A program made the translations under genes and the position numbers. Below are positions 21,801-33,936 of a stretch of 64,000 nt of DNA, one piece after another. Within the stretch, counting starts at the first letter, position 1. Each line of letters begins with the position of its first letter. The stretch comes from Mimachlamys varia (lineage: Eukaryota > Mollusca > Bivalvia > Pectinida > Pectinidae): NCBI GenBank assembly GCA_947623455.1, contig OX392532.1, positions 28,060,792 through 28,124,791 of the forward strand. The letters run 5' to 3'. The notes below the pieces were generated by a model. That model saw only the letters and a program-made list of their open reading frames with translations, did not search any database and had not been told where the DNA came from.

Positions 21801-24800
21801 GTGTGAAGTACGAACACTCGGTACAGGTGTACTTACACATCTTGTGAACCCAGAAGGCATGAAGCCTAACTCCATTGATGGACTTGGAAAAGTAATCACA
21901 AAGAGGACACTTTATCATCTGAGGATCTTTGGCTTTTAGCATCACTTTCATCTGAGACTTGGCCGTGGCTAGCTTCGAGTACTTCTGACTGTACTTTTTA
22001 ACATAGTTTGTCATTCTCGTTGACTTCAGAAGCGTTGGTTTCTTCACCGAGGCTCTCGGATTTTCTCTTTCATCTTCACTCGTGGCACAATGGCAGTTAG
22101 CCCTCCCTGGACTGGTACTCATCCTTGTTCTCTTCACATCTACCGAACTTTCCTCAGACGGATACTTATCACAACCTGAATGTATCACCGGACCCTGTTC
22201 ATTATCAGAACCTCCTAACGCTAACTTCAGTTTTTTCTTGTAAGGTCCTCTAACTCTTGGTCGTTTTCCTAAATCAATTTTGTTTTTCTTTGATAACGCT
22301 GGTCTTCCTCGTTTCCGTTTTTCTGGACTGGCAGAAACTGAAGTTCCTGTCTCATTAAGGTCTCTTTGTTCCTCCATTGTGCTACTAGCACTGCTGGTAG
22401 AAAGTAATGAAGAGACATTGTTTGATTCGGTACGGCTTCTGTTTCTCTTTGGTGGCATTGTTAGACTTTTTGCTCGCTTGACATACTTCCTTTTCACACG
22501 CGTGCCCGTGGCAGTGATGCTGTCCTGTCGCCTCTTCAGAGCTAGCAGACTATTGTTGATGGTTTCTTCAGTAAGAATACCAGTTTCACTTGCCATTTTT
22601 CTCTGTTTCTCTAAACCCCCTGTAGCTGGGTCTGTCACACAGTCAATCTTTCTTTTTCGCCCTTGCCTCTTTTTCTCGGGTAACAGGTTCGTTTCAGCAG
22701 TTGCATTTGTTTCTTCTTTCAAATCCGATTCAACTTCTTTGCTTTTGATTTCCACTAATTTTTCCTTATTTTCTATATCAACAGAAACTCTGGACCCCCT
22801 TCTTGATTTCAAGACATAGTGCTCCTGTGAACTTCCGATACGCTTCATTCGCATATATTTACGTCTCAAAGGACCGATTCCGTGATCCCTTCCAGTGCCT
22901 CTGCCCCTCCTCCTTTCTGTAGGGTCTAGCCAGGAAGGATCACCATCAGATCCACTCACTTCACTTTCTGGTACAGAGTTATCTGTTGAAGACTGGTCAG
23001 CTTCTATTTCAAATCGCTTTGAACTTCCCCTCTTCCTACCTCTTCCCCGACCAGCTTTATAATCAAACGAATACTTTAGTTTTTCTGCTGTGCTGGCTTT
23101 CGCCTCAACCATTTGACCATGGGAAAGTTTCTGTCGACGAACACCATTGTCTAAATTCAGAATCTCTCTTATGGTTCTTGTTCGTCCCTTCTTTTTCTTG
23201 TCCTCGCTCTCTGTTGGTTGTCGGGTTGGATCGGTTGGCGTGGTCTGAGCAGCCTGGGTAGCTGTTTGTGGATGATCCATGGTCTGTGGCTGGACAGACA
23301 TCTGTGTTGGTATTTGTGTTGGTATTTGGGCTGGTACCTGAATTGGAATCGACATTGGCATCTGCATTGGTACTGGAATCGCGATTCCACCAAACGTTTG
23401 GATGAGATTGATTCTGCCGGCTTGAGCTGCGGCTTGGGCAGGCATTACAGCCTCTGCACTAGGAACAGTTAACAAAGGAGCCTGGTTTCTTTGACTTATC
23501 ATTTGTGGACTTACATTCACATTTCCGGTGCTTATCTGCGATCCCTTTCCTGCAGTAGAAACAACAGGATATGATCCAAGGTCAATCTTTTTCTTTCTGC
23601 CTGGCCCTCTTCTTCTTGGTCCAACAACAGGACTGACTTCAGGAACATCGCATTCTACATTACCACATCCCAAAGAATCCGAATCCTCCTGTGTTGATTT
23701 CTTTGGATCAGTACTTTTGAAATTTTTGAACATGTCAAATGTCACAAGATTGCAATCTTTGTATTTGGAAGGATTCCTAAGCACTCCGCCTTCTGATTTT
23801 GCCTTGCCTTCAAGACGGATACACATATCCAAATATTTATCTAAAGCATTGTCCTTGTCTTCCTCGGGAGAATACTCATAGTTTTCCATGCCACTGTGTC
23901 TTTTCTTGTTGTGAAAATTAAGCGTGGATTTGTCGGTGAATTTGTTACCACATAAGTTACACAGGAAAGGTTTATATTCTATGTTGATAGCAGCATGTCG
24001 CCTTAGGTTCGTCTTGATGGGAGTGTTGTACTTGCATCCTTTACAGTTGTAGGACCTATACAGTCCAGACCCTCGGCTGTTTCGATCTGGTGTAGACAAA
24101 CTCGAACAATCTGTACTGTTCGATTCATCCAGTACAGAAGTATCAGATATATTCTGCTCCCCATCACCTGTGTTTTTCTCAACCGATTGTCTGTCACTAC
24201 TTTCATCCAGATCAGCTGCACGGTTTTCAGTACTTGTAGGTAGTTCTTCTGTTGATTGGTCATTCAATCTAGGTTTGGTAACTAAAGACAACGGTTCCTC
24301 TTGTATATCTGGTTTAAGTTCCTGATCTTTTGAGTCAGTCATTCTAGTCACACCGGATCTTTGCCCTCTACTCTGTTTTTGAACATTGACCTCATCCTGT
24401 TTATCACCTTCCTTTGAAGCTTGTGTCTCATTTTTGCCATCCTTCACATTTTGATTCATAGGCAGTGATTGTTCTGTTTGTTTTTCAGTCAATACAGCTG
24501 AGGTTTTATCATTCACATTTTCCTCTTTTGTATCTTTTTCCTGTTTGTTTTTATCGCCTGTACATGTTGTTTCGGATGCTGATTCTTTTTCTTTCATGTC
24601 TGTATCTTTAGGACTATCATTGATATTGTCCATTTCCTTGGTCATGTTGCCATTATCTTCCTGTTGTAATGTTGGTTTCTGTGTTGTTTCATTCACTGAT
24701 GTCACATTTGGTTTTTCATCTGAAGGTTCCTTCTGTGATAAAATATCACTTGATGTCTCTTTGTTAGATAATACTTCCTGTTCACTGGGTGTTGTCACTT

Positions 24801-25263
24801 CCTGTGAGCTGGATGATGTCACTTCCTGTGAGTTTGATGATGTCACATCCTGTTTACTCTCTTTTCCTTTCTTGTCTATTGATGACATGCTTTGATTGAC
24901 ATTTTGATCGTCTAATTTCTCTTCAGTGTTGTTCGCATCGGCTGAACCTGGACCAGATTCTTTAATTTGCTTTTCCTCAGAACTAACTTTTATGTCATTC
25001 TCTTCACTTGCAGAAGGTTTACTTCTTTGTTTTTGATTTTCATTCTTTTTCTCATCTTCGTTCGATTCTCTATTTGTTTTTTCATCCTCTGTTACATTTT
25101 CCTTACTTACGACAGCAGACTTTGCCTCTTTAGCTTCCGTACTAATACTGCTACATTGGTCAGTTACCAAGTTCTCCGAGGAGCCTTTCTGATCTGAGAT
25201 TTGTTTACTTTCATCATTGACATCAATGGCAGACTTTTCGGCACTGGTATCAGGCGTTTCCAT
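18821..25263 (-). CDS. Large C2H2 zinc-finger protein with AT-hook-like motifs
   Basis: Two coding exons on the minus strand: 21069-25263 (ATG at 25263) and 18821-19632, joined in phase (GCAG|GTATGT donor; TTTTGCAG acceptor), giving 1,668 residues. In-frame TGA upstream of 25263 fixes the start; a CTTTCAG acceptor at 25319 implies an upstream non-coding exon. Residues 1-400 are acidic, Ser/Thr/Lys-rich and probably disordered. Zinc fingers: two near 403-462 (the first lacks its second His), two near 1116-1165, two near 1248-1300 and a lone one near 1422, mostly C-x2-C-x12-H-x4-H. Basic AT-hook-like stretches include RRGPGRKKK (about 554), GRGRGRKRG (about 741) and KRGRPALSKK (about 984). A Pro-Gln-Met-Ile repeat lies near residues 635-660. 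This suggests a nuclear DNA-binding regulator. The paired fingers plus a distant single finger recall REST-like architecture, but I do not recognise the ortholog. Confidence 0.92.
19786..19860 (-). mobile_element. tRNA-derived SINE fragment
   Basis: On the minus strand, CCCTCCACCTCTGGTTTG followed by GGGTCCGAGACC and ACGTGGGAC matches the tRNA-like head of the SINE at 39010 (box-B region). The tail is missing. Confidence 0.6.
20275..20579. mobile_element. MITE with TACTGTAAATGTACATATTT ends
   Basis: Left TACTGTAAATGTACATATTT and right AAATATGTACATTTACAGTA are inverted over about 20 bp, with further matches inward (TTATTTTAGTG/CACTAAAAT). It is about 305 bp and non-coding. Confidence 0.8.
20745..20835 (-). 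mobile_element. tRNA-like SINE head or tRNA relic
   Basis: On the minus strand, TAGCGCCGCCATAGAGCATC, then CTGGAGAGCC and GTCGCAGGTTCAAGCCCC include a good box B (GGTTCAAGCC). The 5' part cannot pair as a tRNA acceptor stem, so it is a SINE-type relic rather than a gene. Confidence 0.5.
24785..24856 (-). repeat. 30-bp coding tandem repeat in the zinc-finger gene
   Basis: About two and a half copies of a 30-bp unit (GATGTCACTTCCTGTGAG on the plus strand) encode repeated Ser-Gln-Glu-Val-Thr peptides in the disordered N-terminal region. The reading frame is kept. Confidence 0.8.
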
Positions 25264-25386
25264 ACTAGTCTGTGGCACAGGTAGTATGGATATTGGGCTC
25301 CCTTTTTGTCAACAGTCAGCTGAAAGAACAAAAAAATGTTTTCCTTTTATGAATTTGTTCAAAACATTTAAAATAAGAACACACAA

Positions 25387-25574
25387 CACAGTCAAACTTT
25401 TTTATATCGAAGTTACGGACCACGAAAAAACTTTGAGTTTATAATATCCGAAGTAGGTGAGTTTGAATACTCTGAGTGTGAAGTCTGGTTGGGACTGATG
25501 AAACATTTAAAATCAAGTGAATTAAACAGGGTTTTCAAGTTACATGAGTTCTAGATATTGAGGTTCAACTGTAT
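25387..25574. mobile_element. Tigger/pogo-like MITE
   Basis: About 188 bp with ends ACAGTCAAACTTTTTTATAT and GATATTGAGGTTCAACTGTA. The outer CAGTCAAAC/GGTTCAACTGTA resembles pogo/Tigger terminal repeats. It lies about 70 bp upstream of the acceptor of the zinc-finger gene's first coding exon. Confidence 0.6.
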
Positions 25575-25746
25575 GCTAAAAAGAGATATATTTTTTTTCT
25601 TTAAATTACAAAACCCACAATGGTCATATTCCAAAGCAACAACTTAATACATACATGCACATCACATTTTTTAACTTAAGATAAACAATTTTTTTCTACT
25701 TCTTGTATTATTACCGATTACGTTTTGAACGCATATCACTAAGAAA

Positions 25747-26138
25747 TTAAAGGCCCAATATACGTAACTTCAGGGAAATTGTCGTGATCCTGAAAAATTC
25801 AGAAAAAAAATCCAGTTGATAACCATGTAAAAATAAGCCTAAAACGAGGTGAACCTGAGAGGTAACTAACAAGAAACTCTTGACAAAAAATCCAAAGAAT
25901 TGAAAATAATTCAGGTGGGGCCCACTCCAACAACAAGCCGAAGTTAGAATACAGTTCAAACTGGACGCGTGTTTACAAATACCTAGTTTCAACTGCTGAT
26001 GTACCGGTAACCGCGAAGGAATTCATCTTGGATATTGCTGATATCAGTTAATCTTAACTAAATCTATAAATATAAAAAGTTATTAGGTTTGATTTTCACT
26101 TCAAGTTGTGCCGAAAGTTACGTATATTGGGCCTTTAA
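25747..26138 (-). mobile_element. TTAA-flanked MITE, copy 3
   Basis: 392 bp between TTAA at 25747-25750 and 26135-26138, with intact terminal repeats AGGCCCAATATACGTAACTT. It lies in the 5' intron region of the zinc-finger gene. Confidence 0.92.
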
Positions 26139-26187
26139 TAAAACTTCCACCTTTCAATACTTTTATTTTATTTTTTTATCAAAGGGC

Positions 26188-26612
26188 TTAAAGGCCCAAT
26201 ATACATAACTTAAGGAAATTGGTCGTGATTCTGGAAAATTTGGAAAAAATATCCAGTTGATAACCACGCAATAAAAGGCCTAAAACGAAGTAAACCTGAG
26301 TGATAACTAACAAGAAACTCTTGACAGAAAATTCCAAAGAATTCAAAATAATTCAGGTGGGGCCCACTTCAACAACAAACCGAAGTTAGAAGACGGTTCA
26401 AATTGGTGCGTGTTCATCTTGAATTTTGCTGATATCCTTTAATCTTAAATAAATCTATAAATATAATAAGTTATTAGGCTTGATTTTCGCTTCAAGTTTT
26501 GGGGAAAGTTATGTATATTGGGCCTTCAACTTAATCTACAAATATAGAAAAGTTATTAGGCTTGATTTTCGGTTCAAGTTTTGCCGAAAATTACGTATAT
26601 TGGGCCTTTAAA
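26188..26612 (-). mobile_element. TTAA-flanked MITE, copy 4, with duplicated right end
   Basis: A copy starts at the TTAA at 26188 and reaches a degraded terminus at about 26529. The last 80 bp (TTAATCTACAAATATAG to GGGCCTTTAA) are then repeated at 26531-26611, so the element carries a second right terminus. It begins only about 50 bp after copy 3. Confidence 0.88.
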
Positions 26613-28000
26613 TGTTATTTTGCGCAGTTAGCTAATTACATAATTTTTTACAGATTGAAGCCTGTCTTTCTAACGCTTTTCTTCACACAATGACGAACAA
26701 CATTTGGTACTTGTTCTGGTCATAATTTTATAGTTTTATGGGGAATGTCATTTTACACAATGATGTACACTATTGTACACAGATAAGCTAGTTTTTAGGG
26801 AGGGCTCAACTAAAATTTTATTCGTGGCATTGAATACCTCAAAGGTTTTTTTTTTTTAGTTTTTTCTTATAATTGTGAGAAAAAATATTTCATGATAACA
26901 GTGTTTGATACTCTTTATGAACATTTCATATCAAGAAATTGATAAGAGATAATATTTTCATGTTGTTTTTTTTGTTGGGGTGCCAAAATATGCCTAAATC
27001 GTATTGCGATTAAGAAAGAACGTATTGCCAATACAATCTGATCAAAATACAGATCCTCACTATTACTATCATGTGATATAAACTTAAACTTGAAGTTAAA
27101 TTAGATTAGTTACGGTTACCTGTTAAACACAGACTATTTTTATTTGGCCTATATACACTATCTACATACCTTGTATTTATTCCTCAGTTATACTTGCCAG
27201 TTGGGTGTTTTTTACACATCAAAAGAAAAATGTTTGGATATATATAAACATCTAATTTGGTAAATGATTTATTTATGTATCATAATTCACTCCCAACCTA
27301 CAAAAGCATGCAATGGTTACATGTTGACTTTATACTTGTGACTCTTTATCATTTTATATCAGTTTAATTTTTTTTCTATCATTAATATAGTACAACACTT
27401 TATAAAGTATATGATGAATCAGCTGTAGTACTGTATTTGCTGTAATTAACGCCCCTCCGGCTCCCCCTATAAGCACCATACGCATTCCCCCATTCTATGG
27501 AGGTATAGAAATTATATACAGGGTAAGCGCCCCTTTTAATCACAACACAACTAATTGATTCTATTTAAATGTGCGGTAATATAAACATCGCTGCGTTTAC
27601 AAGAAACAAATCCACAAATATTGGTAATTTATGTTCAAATTATTCGAGATTGATGACAATAGTAGATTATAGTACTAGTGTTGTACATCTGGAGTACTGC
27701 CCATTCTTGTCGTAATACATCTTACTTAATTACTTAAAAAAAGAAAACCTTTTTTGTTCAGATTGCTAATTACTGTGAATATGGTATACAATATGTAATA
27801 TATTAAATATTTGCCTCAGGTGGTATATTAGAATATATATAATTATGTTGAAGAAGAAACATCTAGAGACTTTCTTACATATAATAGTACATGGTATATT
27901 GAATACATATGTTAATCTAATACCTCTCCAATTCCTTCAGGAAGATTTGTAATATTTTATATACAAAATATTTTTTTTTTGTATATATATACAGGAAAGG

Positions 28001-28590
28001 AACATGATCTTGCGCGGCACATGATCTTGCGCATACCCGATATCTGATCATCTGTCAAAATATTGATTAGCATGATTGACCTAAATGGGCACATTTGAAA
28101 TTTTGCACAGCAATCAAACGTTTGTAGGAAAATTACGACTTTCTTTGTCCTATGTGCACTCAAGAAAGTTAAAATACCACATCCCTTCACACTTGTCAAT
28201 GTGTTTCCTGTTATCATTTCGTTCAAAGTTAAAAATTTTGAAATTTATTGACATTGACTGTGATGATTATAAACTATTTCGTGGGTTCCCACCGTGTCCC
28301 TAAAAATTGGTTGTTTATTTGTACTTTTGGGTCACCATGGGATGACTATACATGCAACATCAATGTACTGCGCAAGATCATGTGCCATGTTTACACCCGG
28401 TTGAAACAGGGAGTATGTTCAATGTTTGATCAACAATCGATATATATCAAAACAATATCAATGTTTTTGTTGAATTCAATGGAAAAGAAATATTTTTTCT
28501 TTGTTTTTACGATATCATTCTTTCACATATATATCGTTTTCATTTACTATCGGCGATTGAATCCTTAGGTGCGCAAGATCATGTGCCGGC
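28001..28590. repeat. Element bounded by inverted ACATGATCTTGCGC motifs
   Basis: Two direct copies of ACATGATCTTGCGC (28002-28015 and 28019-28032) face inverted copies GCGCAAGATCATGTGCC at 28370-28386 and 28571-28587. The spacing suggests a transposon terminus with subterminal repeats, possibly two nested copies. Confidence 0.6.
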
Positions 28591-30106
28591 ATTGTATATG
28601 TTTACTTACAAAGACTTCAAATTCTATCTCAAATCTGGTATGACAAAAAATAATCTTTATATGTATGTGTATATGCTTATACTTTCTTCTTTAAAACTAT
28701 AAAAGATAAAATCAAATAAAGAAGAATGTATGACTTAGAGATTCTATGATACATAGCTTATAGGTGAGAAATTTAAGTAGGTTATGTATATATATAGACT
28801 AGAGCCATCTGTTGTTTAGTAGAAGTATCAGGCTGAATATAGTGAATAATTTACGAATTACTTTGCAGCATATGTTGCATTACACAACATCTAATTCTCA
28901 TAATATAATATTAGATAAACTGACATGTGTATACCAGCATGCATGTCATGTCTACATATGTATCCTGATCCTGGCATTATATATGTATGCATCAGGAAAC
29001 ATCATATTAACAGCACTGTATAATATTATTTATGTGTGCACGTGAAGGAATATAAACAGACCGGTTGTACATAGCATAATGCAAGAAATATTGATTTCCA
29101 GTGGTGATTGACACATGGCAAGCCAACCTGCACTGTTATGTATACGATAACAAAGGCCCCATTTTTAGAACTAATATAATATTTATACTAATCAATATAT
29201 ATTACAGGCATAATAGCTTTGCAAAGGGAAAACCATTTCAGAGCTGCGCTGGTTTTTGTCAATTTTTGTGTGCTTTTTAATTTTGTACACATTCATAAAA
29301 TGTTGTCATAAAACATGCATAGACGTATCAACCTAAAATGTATAGGCCTTCCATACTGTAGTCATTCACGTGTATACGTAATAATATATAAACAATGAGT
29401 CAGAAATATTCAGCCACCCGAATAAACCAGATCACGAATTTCACCAATATGGCTACCTTTCATCGTGTGCATTAGTATATGTGAAGCGCATAGATGTGTA
29501 TTCATGTGGCAAATATTTGTTTACAATAACGAATACGAAAATCTCAAATAAAGATAAGGTCATGTCCGACTTCAGTATTGTTTACAAGTGAAAGCTGATC
29601 AGCGGAACTGGTCAAGGAGTGAAATTTGTTGCTCGCAATAATACCCGAACGACCATTGAACATTATTACATTCATTCTCTAGCCAATAGACTCAAAACCG
29701 ATCACCATCAACTTATACTTGCCTTATGAAGTTTTGCATATTCGCTGACGTTCAGGACGTGGTCGACAAGCGTCTCTTCTGATTGTGTATTGTGAATTGT
29801 TCAAGCACTTTTCTGATTAAGCATGATTGAGTGCAGCATCAACACAATGCTACCGATTCTCTCGATGAAAACATCCACATGACCAGGAAAAAGGGAGATA
29901 AATCAATTATTTTTGGCGGAATATTTCAAAGGCAAGGCATTTTGCATTGCTAACGGGTCCATTATGAGATAAATAACAAATGAATGATGCCCTATCTACA
30001 TCAATGTTTTATATATCACCTAATGTTGACATTGTGTATTCTTATTCCGTGATATATAATTAGACAACAACAACAACCTTTAACCCGTTTACCTGAAATA
30101 GGACAC

Positions 30107-30187
30107 TATAGCACAGGCACTAGCCTCGTCTGTCAAACACCTATAATATAAATGTTTGACAGACGAGGCTAGTGCCTGTGACTATAG
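30107..30187. repeat. Hairpin with near-perfect arms of about 33 bp
   Basis: The arms GCACAGGCACTAGCCTCGTC and GTTTGACAGACGAGGCTAGT (with flanking CTATAG) are reverse complements around a 12-base AT loop; one indel interrupts the outer stem. Confidence 0.9.
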
Positions 30188-31559
30188 TACTAGTATAGGC
30201 CGTGGAATGAGGTGTGAATGCGCAACACAGTCTCAGTGTGCACGCACACGCGTATGAAAGATGACGTAATATACACATATATATATGCTGCACCTTTCAA
30301 AGTTAGTAATAGTAACAGTATGCCGAAAGAATGAATTCATAAAATAATAATAATAATTTACAATATTTGATATAGCGCCCTATCTAGCTAACATTTATAA
30401 GCCACTCTATAAAGCGCTTTACAGTACGAACAAAAATCGTTTTTATACATCTCATGCCGGAATGCAGTAAGACGAGATTCAAATAGAGCTACCTGTGCAT
30501 AAACTATTATGCAATAACCTTGTTTGTTAGACCAAACCTAGATTGGCAGATGATTTAATACAAGCTTGCTCGTTCAAGTGTATATTCTTCAGATTACACC
30601 TATTATATCCCACGTAAAAGCGTATTCTATAGTTAAAAGCTCATATTGTACAGCTTTGTATTCTGTCGTCCTATTAAAGGGTTTTGGCCACGATTTTGAA
30701 AATCTTTAAAAAGTTATGAAATTTGTAGTACATTTCAACAAATACTGATTAGCCCATCAAAGAGCATTCGATTGTGTCCCGGGATCTAGATATTGACAGT
30801 CACTGAAGTTGACCGCTCCCGACTGGCGAGAATTTTAATGAGCTGACCGGTCACGTGGTACCTATGACGTCATTGAGGCACAACTGATCGACTCAGTTAA
30901 ACTGATCAGTGGTACATTTACGAAGAAACTTTCAAAGTTTAGTAGAAAAACGCCTATTGATTTCGACATGTAAGTCGATCTAAATTGTTGTTTAATTCTA
31001 TTGATTAACGAATAAAATACCTTGAAAAAAATATAGATATGTTATTGTAAACTTAAGAAAGGAAATAGGAAATGTCCTGAAAACAGTAGCAACAGACACG
31101 CAGAGAGTGGTTGTGAGTATATAACGGACGGAGCCATTTTCTTGAAATAGCAGGGGTTTTTTCAAACGTTTGATTGTATATACTTTATTTAGCTGGAATT
31201 GAATTAAAACAGCATACAGTGCTGAATCATGAATATGTGTTCCAAGTTATACCCACAACATGTAAAATTCGCAAACATCAAATCTCCCTTGATTGCATAT
31301 ATAGTGTCCGGTAATATACTCCGTGTTTGATCTTGGTGATTTTGAAATCATGTGATTTGCTAATACAAACTGTTTACGCTGTACAATCAAATTTTTTCGT
31401 TAATACAGTTCTATCATATGCAATTCTGAGGAGTTCGCAGGAGCTGCCTTATCAGGCGCTAACTACTTGTTCTTTACCACCTGGCTAATATCTCCATATG
31501 TGTGTGTATGTATGCGTGTGTGCTGGAGATGAATTGTGTTCTGTTTGTAGTGGGACCGT

Positions 31560-31690
31560 GTTTCCAACGGCATCTTTTATAGTCCCACCTCACTTGAATT
31601 AAACTGCATAATACAGCTGTTTCGTCCTCCTTGGACTCTTCAGTGATGCTAGGGGGCAAACGGTGGGCATCCAAAATGTCTAAACTAATG
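31560..31690 (-). repeat. Dispersed repeat with a hammerhead-ribozyme-like core
   Basis: On the minus strand, CTGAAGA, a GTCC/GGAC stem with a five-base loop, then GAAAC (31619-31643) reproduce the conserved hammerhead core CUGANGA-stem II-GAAA. A related, decayed copy lies on the plus strand at 48165-48265. I cannot place a convincing cleavage site or stem I, so catalytic activity is not claimed. Confidence 0.45.
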
Positions 31691-32530
31691 TACATGTAGA
31701 AGCAGAAGGGCCAGGTGCATAATTTTAACCCCTTTATATTATAAATTTAGAAGTAAGATTAAACTAGATCTGTATAATTTCAAATCATGCACTACGAAAA
31801 TAGTATGTGAAAAATAATGTTGACCTTAACATTGTTTTCATTTTCTAATCGAGAAACAGAATATTGATATAAAGACTGTACGTGTTAAACACAATTTCTA
31901 GACCAGTGTGATTTATGATTTCTTATCAGTGATACTGCATATTTTTTTTTTATTCTCGTTTTATTTAAAAGTTGGAACAATACAAGCATTCAAACATACG
32001 AAATGTATCACAGAGACCTGATAATTTGTTACAGCTAGTTTGAGATCAAAACTACAAATTTTCAGATCCAGGTGAAATATATATGAATTGTTTAAAATGT
32101 TTTGTGAATAAAAAAAAAACAACGATAAAAAAGCAATGATATTATTTTAGCAAGCAGGTAAAACAAGGAGACTACTATACTTTGTCCAGGATACTGAACT
32201 TTCCAAAGGTGGAAAGAGTCACTAACCAGTACACCACTACGCGTCGCTCAGGTTAAATACAGCTCCTCTTTATACTATCACCTGGTTATCAGATTGGTCA
32301 GGTTCCACCACTGCCCAACCTTGATGCTTATGATTTTTAGGTTAAACACACTTTATTGTACAAATAGTTCAAATTAATGCAGTCCTCTCCTCAATATGCA
32401 AATATATATATGTTTTCATTTCAAATATATTTTATTAATCAAATTAATAATCAATGGTATATATATGTTTTGGGGAACGGGAGATGAGAGGACGGAGAAG
32501 AAGGAGATAGTCTAATCTAATTTCGCGGTG

Positions 32531-32803
32531 TAACCAGGGACGTATATACAAGCAGATGGATTTTTTTTACGTTTTCTTATTTTCGAAAGAGTATTTATAA
32601 ACCAGTTTCAAAATCTAAGTCTTCATAATATCATTTGAAGAAAAGTTATACTACGAGTAGCTTCCCTTTAAGCTTTCGCTAACATGTATATAATATGTAC
32701 ATGTATATAATTATTTGTTTCACAAGTTCCACAATATTCAAAAACAATAAGCATACTCTAACAGAGGCGTATATAAAATTGTTTTTGCTTTATACGTCTC
32801 TGG
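32531..32803. mobile_element. MITE with AACCAGGGACGTATA ends
   Basis: Left AACCAGGGACGTATATAC and right TTTATACGTCTCTGGTT are imperfect inverted repeats about 270 bp apart. It has no coding content. Confidence 0.55.
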
Positions 32804-33364
32804 TTTTGAAGGGATAAACTAAATGTTTATTGATTTTAATCTATGAAATATTTTTGAATTATAATAATATGAGGAAAAAAACACGGACTTAGATAGCAAT
32901 CTAATTCCGAGCAAAAATAACTCACAATCGTCGCATATTGCCTTCAACAAACGTGTTTACATGGAGAGGAAACTATCTGTTAATAGCCCACAGGGCTACA
33001 CACGGATTTCAGATAATTGTTTAATCCCACTCAACTATTTTTTTTAGCTATAATGTCTTTTTTTAAGATATAAATCTAATACACTCGTCGTCTTCACATG
33101 ATCTGCTGCCATGCGCATACTATCTATGAAATCATAAACGTATAAAGTCATGTTATGTACGTCTTGGATGAAATAAATGAAATTTTAACATTCATTATTC
33201 GAATTCGAAAAAGTTCACGTACGGTAACTAAAACTAACTTGACATTTAATTGAAATTTTGATTTCGAAGACCGTCACAGTCGGCAGGTTATACCATGTAG
33301 TAGTAAAACACCTCTTTTCCAAAACAAGAATCAGTTACCAAAATTGTCGAAAAACAACAGTTGT

Positions 33365-33605
33365 TTAAAGCCCCAATATACGTAGCTTTCGGCGAAACTT
33401 GAAGCGAAAATAAAACCTAATTACTTTTTATATTTATAGATTTAGTAAAGATTAGCTAAATTCAGCAATATTCAAGATTAATTCTTACGCGGTTACCGGT
33501 ACAGCAACAGGTGAAACTCGGTATTTGTAAACACGTGTCCATTTTCAACCGTCTTCTAACTTCGGCTTGTTTTTGAAGTGGGCCCCACCTGAATTTTTTT
33601 TCGAC
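33365..33605 (+). mobile_element. TTAA-flanked MITE, copy 5, truncated
   Basis: The left end (TTAA at 33365, AGCCCCAATATACGTAGCTT) and about 240 bp of the element are present through GTGGGCCCCACCTGAAT. The right 150 bp are missing; the break falls in a T run at about 33592-33601. Confidence 0.88.
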
Positions 33606-33751
33606 TAATAGGCCAGGTGTAATAAGGTCAAAGCACGAGGTCAAGATTTTTTTGTTTTTTCTTGAAAATTATTCCCTCGATATTTAATTATATAAACTGT
33701 ATTTATTTTACAACAATTATGAAACAAGTTATCCAACTTATATTAATCACT

Positions 33752-33936
33752 CTTGTTGGCCCGGATGTTAGCGTGCGAGGGGTCTTATTGTGGGAGGAAA
33801 CCGGAGTACCCGGAGAAAACCCACGTGGTCGGGCAGGTGGCCCCTTTCCTTTTCTTGTCCGGTCTGGGAATCGAACCCCTGCCGCCTTGGTGAGAGGCAA
33901 GTGCGCTATCCACTGCACGATCCGACCACCCAAAAA
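33752..33936 (-). mobile_element. tRNA-derived SINE with conserved central domain
   Basis: On the minus strand a tRNA-like head (GTGCAGTGGATAGCGCACTT as box-A region, GGGGTTCGATTCCCAG as box B) is followed by a central block including TCTCCGGGTACTCCGGTTTC. That block is shared with the SINE at 34120 and resembles the Nin-type domain known from many metazoan SINEs. Pol III transcription is expected from family knowledge. Confidence 0.85.

Noticed and set aside
22280..22819. 179-aa ORF on the plus strand
   Set aside because: It is antisense to the long zinc-finger exon, whose frame, domains and splice sites are clear; the plus-strand frame is a shadow.
30850..30911. Promoter of the zinc-finger gene (E-box, CRE and an ACTGATC palindrome)
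   Set aside because: The sites are real but nothing ties them to a transcript start 5.5 kb from the coding exon; the block may also be part of a dispersed repeat.
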